Shown here: piece by piece, positions 10,582 through 19,473 of the stretch | How the letters are laid out: the number at the start of each line of letters is the position of its first letter | Numbering within the stretch: position 1 is the stretch's first letter | NCBI GenBank assembly: GCA_003212695.1 | Contig: QCPC01000002.1 | Span: 1 to 64,000, forward strand | From: Prochlorococcus sp. AG-436-C13 | Lineage (GTDB): Bacteria > Cyanobacteriota > Cyanobacteriia > PCC-6307 > Cyanobiaceae | DNA: 64,000 bases | Direction: 5' to 3' | The notes under the pieces: generated by a model | Seen by the model: only the letters and a program-made list of their open reading frames with translations | Told to the model about the DNA's origin: nothing | Databases searched by the model: none | Translations under genes and position numbers: made by a program

Positions 10582-11739
10582 CTAAATAAACTTTTTATAA
10601 AGGTTTTCTAGAGAGTTTATGTTTTTATCAAGTGTAAATTGGTTGATGACTTTTAAACGTGCCTTTTTCCCAAGTTCTGAGATTAATAACGGATGCTCTT
10701 TAATAACTGGTAAGAGAGTTTTTAATTGAGAAGTAACACCTTCTGTACTGAGAATAATTCCGGCCCCATCTTTTAGTGCTTCTCCATCAGCACCTGCATC
10801 TGTTGCAATACATGCTGTTCCTGTAGCCATGGCTTCTAGTAAGGCTATAGATAATCCTTCAACTAAACTAGGGAGAATGAATACTTCAGCACATTGGAGA
10901 AGGGCAACTTTTGTTTTTTGCTCTGCTTCATAGCCCCACCAAACTATTTCACACTCACTGGTTGATAAGAAATTATTTTCTAACGTAGGCCTAAGAGGGC
11001 CATCCCCTACTATTACTAGCTGACAACCTTTTGTGTTGATGGATTGCCAGGCTTTTAATAGGGCTTCTACATTTTTTTCTGCAGCTATTCTGCCCATATA
11101 TAAAAATGTTCTTTTTTTACCTAGTTTATTTCGAACTTCGGAGTTCTTAGAATTTGTAGTTTTTTCTGGGTTAGGTGACCATACGTTTGTATCGACTCCA
11201 TTAGGAATAATTTCAATACGATTGCTTTTAACCCCTAATTTTGAAAGTACGTCGGCCTGCTTTTTAGAAAAAACAATTACTTTTTCAAAACGAGAAAGTG
11301 AAGGTGCATAGAGTTGATAAGTAAGCTGCTGAGTGCTAGCAGCAAGACTTCTAACATTAGAATCAAAGGGTGGGTGGAACGTTGCGATCAAAGGGACATT
11401 AATTTGCTTACAAAGGTCTGGAAGTTTGAAATCTAAAGGGGATAATGTAAGACTTGCGTGAACAATGTCCGGTTTGAGCATTTCTAATGATTCTCTTAGT
11501 TCTCTAAGAGCTCTCGGAGAAGGAAGTGTATAAACTTGTGACTTGATTAGATAAGGAAGACTTACATCTGGGTCATTTGCTAATAAAGAAGTTTTGGAAA
11601 TATCAGAATCAGTTGGGTTGTCAAAGTGGATGAAATTTATTTGATGTCCTTTTTCTCTAAGGGCTTTGGTTGTAGTTAAGCCATAACTGACATTTCCACA
11701 AAAAGGAGATTTTTTGCCAAGCCAGGCTATATGGGCCAC
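10582..11739 (-). CDS. Glycosyltransferase, GT4-like (group 1)
   Basis: LYMGRIAAEKNVEALLKAWQ, EGLSIALLEAMATGTACIATDAGA. Confidence 0.88.
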   Translation of the reverse strand: MAHIAWLGKKSPFCGNVSYGLTTTKALREKGHQINFIHFDNPTDSDISKTSLLANDPDVSLPYLIKSQVYTLPSPRALRELRESLEMLKPDIVHASLTLSPLDFKLPDLCKQINVPLIATFHPPFDSNVRSLAASTQQLTYQLYAPSLSRFEKVIVFSKKQADVLSKLGVKSNRIEIIPNGVDTNVWSPNPEKTTNSKNSEVRNKLGKKRTFLYMGRIAAEKNVEALLKAWQSINTKGCQLVIVGDGPLRPTLENNFLSTSECEIVWWGYEAEQKTKVALLQCAEVFILPSLVEGLSIALLEAMATGTACIATDAGADGEALKDGAGIILSTEGVTSQLKTLLPVIKEHPLLISELGKKARLKVINQFTLDKNINSLENLYKKFI

Positions 11740-11809
11740 CTAAAAAATTTTGATTCACTTCTAGGAAGTTAGCAGGTGATTGAATGATATCCCAGTAGTT
11801 TTCTTATCT

Positions 11810-12598
11810 CTATAAAATATTCTCTTCAGACATTAGAGCCTTTTTAAGCATTTGAATTGAGTTTAGATTTCTATTTAGGTGTGCCTGTATCCAAAGTTCA
11901 ATAATATTAAGCAATTTCATCCAGACTCTAAATGGACCAAGGATCCCCCCCTTTTTTGTCTTGGGGAGTTCAGGTCTTAGTAGACGTTGCAGAAGTGCCA
12001 GTTCAGAAGCATTTAAGATAATTTTTGCACTTTCATTTTTACCGATAATAAAACCTTCAGTACTTATTAGGCTACAGCTCCAACTCCAATCACCAATTGG
12101 AGGAATGATTTTTTGACCGCTTTTACAGCAAGTATGAATAGGGAGTCCATAGCCTCCTAGCGCAAGTAAATGAGTACATGCTTGGACACAATTTGCTAAG
12201 ACTGCTAATTGTGAAATTTCTTTTTGTTGAAGGCGTTTTAAATGAATTAATATTGCCTCTAATATTTCTGGTTGAGGATCATTATTGCCTACTAGAAGAA
12301 AAGATAGCTCAGCTAATGATTGTGCGGCTGCAAGTGTCTCTAGGGTTTCACCTAGATTGCTAAAGCTTTGAAGAATTTTTATTTGCCTAGCCCTTAGAAG
12401 TTTGCTTTTACCTCCAACTTGTAATTCAAGAAAAGTTAAAGATGAGGTGGCAGCTAGCTTGCTTTTGGGACGTCTTGCCCCTGGTACCGCTATTCTTAAA
12501 ATACCCTCTTGATGAGTTAACAAGGTTAAAAGGCGATCATTTTCTCCTAAAGGACCTACCTTTAATGCCAGACCTGTAACTATTTTCCCTAAACTCAT
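11810..12598 (-). CDS. recO: DNA repair protein RecO
   Basis: TGLALKVGPLGENDRLLTLLTHQEGILRIAVPGARRPKSKL; C-terminal Cys cluster. Confidence 0.85.
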   Translation of the reverse strand: MSLGKIVTGLALKVGPLGENDRLLTLLTHQEGILRIAVPGARRPKSKLAATSSLTFLELQVGGKSKLLRARQIKILQSFSNLGETLETLAAAQSLAELSFLLVGNNDPQPEILEAILIHLKRLQQKEISQLAVLANCVQACTHLLALGGYGLPIHTCCKSGQKIIPPIGDWSWSCSLISTEGFIIGKNESAKIILNASELALLQRLLRPELPKTKKGGILGPFRVWMKLLNIIELWIQAHLNRNLNSIQMLKKALMSEENIL

Positions 12599-13284
12599 TG
12601 CTTGTTTGAATAAGTTCGAAATTCTTTCGTCAATTCAGCTCCTACTGATGTGCCTATATAGGTTGCGCCTGCATTAATCAACTCTACTGCTTGTTGAAAA
12701 GTTTTGATTCCTCCAGCTGCCTTAATAACACAGCGATTTTTGGTAATGGAATTTAATTCCATTATGTGTGTAAAGTTGATAGTCTTACCAAAGCCATTGC
12801 CCGTTTGAATTCCTTTGGCACCAGCGTCTAAGGATGCTTCAATAGCTAGTGAAAGCTTATCTTTTGGGATCTTCATTGTGTCTAGTATCACTCTTGAAGG
12901 AAGTCCTGTCGAAATTATTTCTGCTATCTCTTCTGCAAAATTTTCGATTTTACCTTCATGAAGTTTAAGAAAGTTAGGAACGATATCTAATTCCTCTGCG
13001 CCATTTTCTGCAGCCCATTCAGCTTGAGATTTTTTATTTTCCAAAGGTATATCACCAAAGGGAAAAGCTATAACAGAAATTAGTTTGGTGGTTTTATTTT
13101 TACCAAGAAAATTCCTTGCATATGGGATTCTAATGAGATTTGTGCATAATCCTGCGAAGTTAAAATGATTGCATGCATCACATATTTGACTTAATGAACT
13201 TAAGTCAAGATGAGGGTCAAGAGCAGATTCATGGATAAAAGAAGAGATGTCATTTGTTTCCCCTTTCATTAACTTGTATTTCAT
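12595..13284 (-). CDS. deoC: Deoxyribose-phosphate aldolase
   Basis: VIAFPFGDIPLENKKSQAEWAAENGAEELDIVPNF; VIKAAGGIKTFQQAVELINAGATYIGTS. ATGA overlap with recO. Confidence 0.93.
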   Translation of the reverse strand: MKYKLMKGETNDISSFIHESALDPHLDLSSLSQICDACNHFNFAGLCTNLIRIPYARNFLGKNKTTKLISVIAFPFGDIPLENKKSQAEWAAENGAEELDIVPNFLKLHEGKIENFAEEIAEIISTGLPSRVILDTMKIPKDKLSLAIEASLDAGAKGIQTGNGFGKTINFTHIMELNSITKNRCVIKAAGGIKTFQQAVELINAGATYIGTSVGAELTKEFRTYSNKQ

Positions 13285-13871
13285 TGGTTTTTTGCTTGGA
13301 TCAAACCATAACCTCCATGATTTCTTCTATAAATAACCTGTAGCTTCCCACTGTCTTTTTCTTTAAAGAGATAAAAGTCATGGTCTATAAGATCAAGTTG
13401 ATGTCTTGCTTCTTCAATACTCATTGGGGGCATGGAAAAATATTTTTTTCGTATTCCTGGGCTTGGTAATTGCACTTCTTTGCCTGTTGTAAGAGAACTG
13501 TCTACAGATTTATCTTCTACAACTTCTTCGGTTTTTGGAGTTATTGAGGCACTATGACCATGACTGTGATGATGGTTAGCATGGCGTTCCTTATATCTTT
13601 TCAATTGTCTGCAGAGCTTAGTTGCAACTAGATCAATACTTGCATAAAGATTCTGACTCCGCTCCTGTGCGCGAATTACAGTACCGTTTGCGAAAACAGT
13701 TACTTCTGCCGTTTGTTGTGGAACCCTTGGGTTTTTTGCTACTGATAGGTGTACATCAGCTTCTTTTACAAGTTCATCAAAATGGTGAATAGCTTTTTCT
13801 AGCTTTGATTTTGTGTATTCACGCAATGCTGGAGTTAACTCAAGATTTCTTCCATGAATCAACAATTTCAT
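13281..13871 (-). CDS. hpf: Long-form ribosome hibernation promoting factor (LrtA/HPF)
   Basis: MKLLIHGRNLELTPALREYTKSKLEKAIHHF; C-terminal SIEEARHQLDLIDHDFYLFKEKDSGKLQVIYRRNHGGYGLI. Confidence 0.93.
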   Translation of the reverse strand: MKLLIHGRNLELTPALREYTKSKLEKAIHHFDELVKEADVHLSVAKNPRVPQQTAEVTVFANGTVIRAQERSQNLYASIDLVATKLCRQLKRYKERHANHHHSHGHSASITPKTEEVVEDKSVDSSLTTGKEVQLPSPGIRKKYFSMPPMSIEEARHQLDLIDHDFYLFKEKDSGKLQVIYRRNHGGYGLIQAKNQ

Positions 13872-13899
13872 TTTTTCTTCTCCTCCATGTGTAGAAGAT

Positions 13900-14574
13900 A
13901 TGCATAATTTAGCTATAAATTATTTAACAGAAGATGGTTCACCTACGAACCTTTTTGAATTATCTGAATTAATAGAGTTTCAGGCTTCCTGGGATTTACA
14001 AAGAAAATGGCAAGAGAAACTCCTTTTAGAACCTTCTTATAATCAAGCTGTTTGGATACTTCAGCATCTTGAGTGCTACACACTTGGGAGAGGTTCCAGT
14101 AATAAAAACTTACTTTTTGACATAGAGAAACCACCAGCAAATTTGTTTCGAATTGATCGAGGAGGGGAGGTTACGCATCATCTTCCTGGTCAGTTAGTCA
14201 TTTATTTGGTTTTAGATCTGCATAGGTACCAAACTGATTTGAATTGGTATTTGAGAAAATTAGAGAATGTTTTACTTGATGTGTTGAATGAACTGGGACT
14301 TACTGGTTATAGAATTGATGGTATGACAGGTGTTTGGTATGAAGGAGAGAAAGTTGGATTTATAGGGATTGGTTGTCGTAGATGGATTACTCAACATGGA
14401 ATGGCTCTTAATGTTGATTGTGAGCTTTCTGGTTTTAATGAGATAGTCCCTTGTGGATTAAATGGTCAAAAAATTGGCAGGATTAGCAAATGGATTCCAG
14501 AAATTAAGATTAGTGATGTAAGCAATCTGATGAAGAGAAATTTAAAAAAGCATTTCGGATTGTTATGGATTTAG
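13900..14574 (+). CDS. lipB: Octanoyltransferase
   Basis: RGGEVTHHLPGQLVIYLVLDL; VWYEGEKVGFIGIGCRRWITQHGMALNV. Confidence 0.93.
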   Translation: MHNLAINYLTEDGSPTNLFELSELIEFQASWDLQRKWQEKLLLEPSYNQAVWILQHLECYTLGRGSSNKNLLFDIEKPPANLFRIDRGGEVTHHLPGQLVIYLVLDLHRYQTDLNWYLRKLENVLLDVLNELGLTGYRIDGMTGVWYEGEKVGFIGIGCRRWITQHGMALNVDCELSGFNEIVPCGLNGQKIGRISKWIPEIKISDVSNLMKRNLKKHFGLLWI

Positions 14575-14659
14575 TGAAAAAAACTTGATTCATAGATAAG
14601 AATTTATTAGCGAGAAAAATATTGTTATTAACCTAATTATTAAGATTAAATCATTTGCA

Positions 14660-16636
14660 ATGAGAAAAAGAATCAAAAAAACCCAAACTTCTCTTAATTC
14701 ATTAGTTTTGGCTAAATCAAATTGGGTACCTACAAAAAGAGAAGAAATTGCCTTAGATTCTCATGATTATGTTCATGATATTCAGCGCATTGATCAAATC
14801 TGGCCTTGGTTAAAGTTAAATCATGGAAAGGTTTTGGCGGTTAATGCTCCTCATGCAATGCCTCCTGAAACTTATAACTATCAAGAACTTGCTGACAAAA
14901 TCTCAATAGCAGCAGCGGCATTTAATGCTTTAGGTGTCGCTGTAGGTGATGTAGTAGCAATGTTTTCTGAAAATAGCCCAAGATGGCTAATTGCTGATCA
15001 AGGTCTGATGAGATTAGGAGCAGCTAATGCTGTTAGGGGAGCAACTGCCCCAGTCGAAGAACTGAGATATATTTTGAATGATTCTTCTTCGGTTGGATTG
15101 ATTATTCAATCGGTTAAGTTGTGGAAAGAACTTGATTTGGAAGAGGATGAAAAAAAGAGGTTTAAGTTTGTTTTACTACTAGAAGGAGATACTAAAGAAA
15201 ATTTGCTTTGTTGGGATGAATTTATTGAAATAGGTTTGAGGGAATCTTCGGGTGATTCAAGTTTGAATTCTGATTGTATTAATTCTTCTTTAGCAACTGT
15301 CCTTTATACCTCTGGTACTACTGGTAAACCAAAAGGTGTTCCACTTACACATGAGAACTTGCTTCATCAAATTAGATCTTTAGCATGCGTTGCGAGTCCA
15401 CCTCCAGGCACCCCTTTGCTTAGTGTTTTGCCTATTTGGCATTCCTATGAAAGAAGTGCAGAGTATTATTTTTTTTCTTGTGCTTGTTCTCAGACCTATA
15501 CTAATATTAAGAATCTTAAGAATGATATACAGCTGGTAAGACCGGTTGTTATGGCTACAGTTCCACGCCTTTGGGAGGCAATTAAAATAGGGTTTGATGA
15601 TGCCTTGAAAAATATGCCTAAATCTCGTCAAATTATTTTAAAAAGTGCTCTTTTAAATAGTAAAAGATTTAAATCATCATTAAGAACATCAAGAGATCTT
15701 TTGCTGACGAAGGTTAATATTTCAAGAAGAGTATTGGCTTCTGTTGAGGTGATTGTTCGCTGGCCAATACATTTATTATCATGTTTACTTTTGTGGCCAA
15801 AAGTTCTTAAGAAACTTTCTGGTGGCAGATTGGTTTTCCCGATAAATGGAGGAGGCGCTATAGCCCCTCATGTCGACGAATTCTTTGAATCCTTAGGGAT
15901 TGAATTGTTAGTTGGATATGGACTTACAGAGACTAGCCCTGTTTTGAGTTGTAGAAGAACTTGGAGAAATATTCGTGGCAGTGCAGGATTACCTTTGCCT
16001 AAAACCGAGTTTAAAATAGTTGATTTAGAAAATGGCGCATTAAAAAGATTTAATGAAAAAGGTAAGGTTTTAGTTAGAGGACCTCAGGTCATGAATGGAT
16101 ATTTAGGAAAACCTATTGAGACTTCAAAAGTACTCGATAAAAATGGTTGGTTTGATACTGGTGATCTTGGAATGTTGCTTGAAGATGGATCTTTGGTTCT
16201 TACAGGACGAGGAAAAGATACTATTGTTCTAAGTAATGGGGAGAATATAGAACCTGGACCATTGGAAGAGTTTTTGGTAGCATCTCCACTTTTTGATCAG
16301 TTGATGATAGTGGGTCAAGATGAGAGGCAATTAGGAGCTTTATTAGTCCCTAATATTGATGAGGTTTTAATTTGGGCATCTCAAAAAGGACTTTTTGTTA
16401 AAGAAGAGATGGTCCTTTCAGATGGTGATGAAGAATTAAGAAAACTTCTTAAAAGAAAAGTGAATGAATTGCTTGCAGCCCGAAAGGGGTCCCGATCAGA
16501 TGAAAGAGTTGCAGGAGTTGCTTTAGTGAAGCCTTTTTCAATAGAAAACTGTTTGCTAACCCAGACACTTAAACAAAGAAGAGATAAAATTGTTGAGCGC
16601 GATGGCAAGGCTATAAAAGAAATCTTTGCTAGATAA
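14660..16636 (+). CDS. AMP-dependent synthetase / long-chain fatty acid-CoA(ACP) ligase
   Basis: VLYTSGTTGKPKGVPLTHENL; GYGLTETSPVL; GWFDTGDLG. Confidence 0.92.
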   Translation: MRKRIKKTQTSLNSLVLAKSNWVPTKREEIALDSHDYVHDIQRIDQIWPWLKLNHGKVLAVNAPHAMPPETYNYQELADKISIAAAAFNALGVAVGDVVAMFSENSPRWLIADQGLMRLGAANAVRGATAPVEELRYILNDSSSVGLIIQSVKLWKELDLEEDEKKRFKFVLLLEGDTKENLLCWDEFIEIGLRESSGDSSLNSDCINSSLATVLYTSGTTGKPKGVPLTHENLLHQIRSLACVASPPPGTPLLSVLPIWHSYERSAEYYFFSCACSQTYTNIKNLKNDIQLVRPVVMATVPRLWEAIKIGFDDALKNMPKSRQIILKSALLNSKRFKSSLRTSRDLLLTKVNISRRVLASVEVIVRWPIHLLSCLLLWPKVLKKLSGGRLVFPINGGGAIAPHVDEFFESLGIELLVGYGLTETSPVLSCRRTWRNIRGSAGLPLPKTEFKIVDLENGALKRFNEKGKVLVRGPQVMNGYLGKPIETSKVLDKNGWFDTGDLGMLLEDGSLVLTGRGKDTIVLSNGENIEPGPLEEFLVASPLFDQLMIVGQDERQLGALLVPNIDEVLIWASQKGLFVKEEMVLSDGDEELRKLLKRKVNELLAARKGSRSDERVAGVALVKPFSIENCLLTQTLKQRRDKIVERDGKAIKEIFAR

Positions 16637-16709
16637 GATTTTTTATAATTTTCAACTAGTTGACCTATTGCCCATTCACTGAGAACCTTGGGATTGATAA
16701 TGTTTTTAA

Positions 16710-17153
16710 ATGTCTGAAGTAAGTACTATCTCAATTAAGCGTTCAATTACTATTCGCGCTGTTGTTACTCCTTCTTGGAAAGAAGAAGCAGAAAAGGAAA
16801 TAAGTACTGCGATCTCTACAAGCGATCAACAATTAGCTCAATTAGAGAAAGAAGGTCAACAAGTAGTTGATGGGCTGAGAACCCAAACGGCTAACCCTTT
16901 AGACCCAAGAGTTCAAGAGCAAGTTGCACAAGTACAACAACAAGTTGCTGCTAAAAGAGCTGAGTTGGAAGAACAAAAAAGAAATCTGTTGCAACAACAA
17001 TCTCAAGTAAGAGAATTAGAAATGGAACAAATCGTTGAGCAGGGACAGATTGAAAGCTTTTGTGAACTGAAGGTTGGAGATAATTTAGTTAAGAAAATGC
17101 AGGTTTCATTGCTTGTAAGGGATGGTGTGGTTGAGTCTATTAATCAAGACTAA
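16710..17153 (+). CDS. YlqD-family protein
   Basis: SIKRSITIRAVVTPSWKEEAEKEI with coiled-coil Gln-rich middle. Confidence 0.75.
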   Translation: MSEVSTISIKRSITIRAVVTPSWKEEAEKEISTAISTSDQQLAQLEKEGQQVVDGLRTQTANPLDPRVQEQVAQVQQQVAAKRAELEEQKRNLLQQQSQVRELEMEQIVEQGQIESFCELKVGDNLVKKMQVSLLVRDGVVESINQD

Positions 17154-17273
17154 ACTTTCTTTTTGTTTCTTTTGGCAATTGGTCTTTAAAATGATTGGGG
17201 TAAGACTTTATTTTTTAAGGAAGTTGAGGTTGGTTACGATAACGTTAAGTTAGTCAAATTGAAATCTAATTGA

Positions 17274-18023
17274 ATGGGTATACATCAATGCAAAGATTGT
17301 GGTTCAACAGATATAAGGAATGATCGTTCACTAGGAGGAAGGTTGGTATGTATAAAGTGCGGTTCTTTTACAATAGGTTTTAAGCAACGGAGAAATAGTG
17401 GGAAAAAAGTTTATCAAGGATATCGATCACTGTCTTCAGGTATAACTGTTTCCAGAGATGATTGGCAGTACTTAATACCTTTTCTGATTTGTTTAATTGC
17501 TTTTATAGCAACAGATATTTTAGGTTTGTTTGAGAAGTCCAATATCGTTTATTGGTCAGGAGGACTTCTTGCTCAACCCCACAGAATATTTACAGCACAT
17601 TTCTTTCATGGTGATTTTGGACATCTATTATTTAATACAGGCGGAATCATAGTTGCCCGAAATTTCTTTAGAACTCTTGGTTTAAGCAATAGGTCATTTT
17701 TTCTGATACTAATTGCTTTTTTGATTCCTCTGCAGGTCTCTATAAATTGGTTCTACGATATTTTTGTGGCAAGAAATCCAATGTCACTTGCTTTAGGTTT
17801 TAGTGGCATCATTTATGGAATAGATGCGTTTATTCTTTTGGCATCAATCTATGGGAAGCAAACTTTTCTTGGTGTCCAAATAGGTTTGAGTCGTAATTAT
17901 CAATGCCGACAAACCATGACAATTCTCACAGTTATGGGAGTACTTTATTCCTTTGCCCCTGGCATAAGTTTAATGGGGCATCTCTCTGGATTTGCTGCAG
18001 GAGTATTACTTTTCCTACTTTGA
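17274..18023 (+). CDS. Rhomboid-like multi-TM protein with N-terminal zinc ribbon
   Basis: CKDCGSTD...CIKCGS, then TM region with HFFHGDFGHLLFNTGGIIVARN and GFSGIIYGIDAF. Confidence 0.75.
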   Translation: MGIHQCKDCGSTDIRNDRSLGGRLVCIKCGSFTIGFKQRRNSGKKVYQGYRSLSSGITVSRDDWQYLIPFLICLIAFIATDILGLFEKSNIVYWSGGLLAQPHRIFTAHFFHGDFGHLLFNTGGIIVARNFFRTLGLSNRSFFLILIAFLIPLQVSINWFYDIFVARNPMSLALGFSGIIYGIDAFILLASIYGKQTFLGVQIGLSRNYQCRQTMTILTVMGVLYSFAPGISLMGHLSGFAAGVLLFLL

Positions 18024-18048
18024 AAAATAACTCTAATTTCTGCTTGCC

Positions 18049-18225
18049 TTATTGATCAAAAGGATCATTTCGCTCATTAATTTGGCAATAAAGTGTTAAT
18101 CGTTGTCCAAATGCATTGTAGTAAGTGGCATTCAGGGCAGGATAGACCGACCGACAGCGGTAAACGTAAAGTCCTGTACCTAGAAGGAGCAGGACTCCCA
18201 GAGCGGTTACCTGTTGCCTAGTCAT
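18049..18225 (-). CDS. Small membrane protein, 58 aa (not in supplied ORF track)
   Basis: MTRQQVTALGVLLLLGTGLYVYRCRSVYPALNATYYNAFGQRLTLYCQINERNDPFDQ*; one N-terminal TM. Confidence 0.65.
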   Translation of the reverse strand: MTRQQVTALGVLLLLGTGLYVYRCRSVYPALNATYYNAFGQRLTLYCQINERNDPFDQ

Positions 18226-18315
18226 TTTTTATTGTACTAATAAAAACTTGATCTAATACTAGATCGCCTAGATTAATATTGTTCAACTGCTCTTTTTTAT
18301 GTAATAGAAGATTCG

Positions 18316-18738
18316 CTAATACTTTTTAAAATATTTGACCCCATCTATTTCTAGTACTGAAGGACGAGTAAGAAATATCAAGTTAAATATGTTTCCTATA
18401 TAAGGAATAATAGATAAAAATATCCATTGCCATGCCATACCTACATCTCTAATTCTTCTTACAGAAAGAGGAAGGCATGTCCAAAGAAATCCACATATTA
18501 GAAAATAATTAGATATGTCAATAGTCTTGGATAATATATATAAAAAATCCGAAATTGTTGTTAAATCTCTTGGATCATTAATAATAACAAAACTTAAGTT
18601 ATTAATTAAAGAAGTAAATACATTAATCAATATGAAAAGAATAATACTAAAGATATTAAAGTACCAATATTCTTTCCTATTTGATATGCCTTTGAAATCG
18701 AATGGGCGCTTCCATGCAGAAATATAAGATCTAAGCAT
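18316..18738 (-). CDS. DUF805 membrane protein
   Basis: YISAWKRPFDFKGISNRKEYWYFNIF...LPLSVRRIRDVGMAWQWIFLSIIPYIGNIFNLIFL. Confidence 0.85.
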   Translation of the reverse strand: MLRSYISAWKRPFDFKGISNRKEYWYFNIFSIILFILINVFTSLINNLSFVIINDPRDLTTISDFLYILSKTIDISNYFLICGFLWTCLPLSVRRIRDVGMAWQWIFLSIIPYIGNIFNLIFLTRPSVLEIDGVKYFKKY

Positions 18739-18755
18739 CCTGATCTAAAAAGAAA

Positions 18756-19166
18756 TTATTTGATCTTTATTTTGTCATACGAAGGTTGTATATACCAATA
18801 AAGTACAATTAAACTAATAATAGGAATGATTTGAATTAAAAACCAAAAACCTGATCTTCCAATATCGTGTAGTCTTCGAACTGCAATAGATACCCTTGTT
18901 ATGATTCCACCAATAAATAAACCAGCACATAAGAATATAAAAAGTTTTGCTGAATATTCAAAAATTATAGTTAGCACTATTGCATAAGGCATTTTCTCTT
19001 CTAGGGCAAGAGAGTTATTTGCTAAAAAGTCAAGGAAATAACTTAAGGCGCCTGATCCATAAAGAAAGCAGATATCCCAAAGAACAAAAGACCAAAATTC
19101 TTTTCTATTTGATCTGCCTCTGAAATTAAATGTTTGTCTCCATCCTTTAAAGTAAAAATTTATCAT
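18756..19166 (-). CDS. DUF805 membrane protein, tandem paralog
   Basis: YFKGWRQTFNFRGRSNRKEFWSFVLW...VSIAVRRLHDIGRSGFWFLIQIIPIISLIVL. Confidence 0.87.
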   Translation of the reverse strand: MINFYFKGWRQTFNFRGRSNRKEFWSFVLWDICFLYGSGALSYFLDFLANNSLALEEKMPYAIVLTIIFEYSAKLFIFLCAGLFIGGIITRVSIAVRRLHDIGRSGFWFLIQIIPIISLIVLYWYIQPSYDKIKIK

Positions 19167-19269
19167 AAGAGACTAATTAACTTTTTACTCTTTATACTTA
19201 CTGTGAATTTCCTTTAAACTAATCTTTATAAGAGGAATTAATACGACCTGTAAATTAATGGTTAGACTT

Positions 19270-19473
19270 TTAAGCATCTCTTTTGTAGATGTCAATTTCG
19301 GAGTAAGGTTTCTTGCCTTTTGCTTTTCTTTCTCTCCAGGCAATCATTAAACCCCCAGACAGAACAACAGCAGTGGATCCCATAACGTGAGGTTTGTCTA
19401 CTTTCATTAGAGATAAACCAGCAGCGGCGGCAGCACTAATTCCTAAAGCAATGGCAGTATTTCTGACTTTCAT
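19270..19473 (-). CDS. Small leader/TM protein, translationally coupled to upstream TPR gene
   Basis: Likely start is MKVRNTAIALG (ATGA overlap with TPR stop) rather than the track start at 19494; 67 aa. Confidence 0.65.
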   Translation of the reverse strand: MKVRNTAIALGISAAAAAGLSLMKVDKPHVMGSTAVVLSGGLMIAWRERKAKGKKPYSEIDIYKRDA

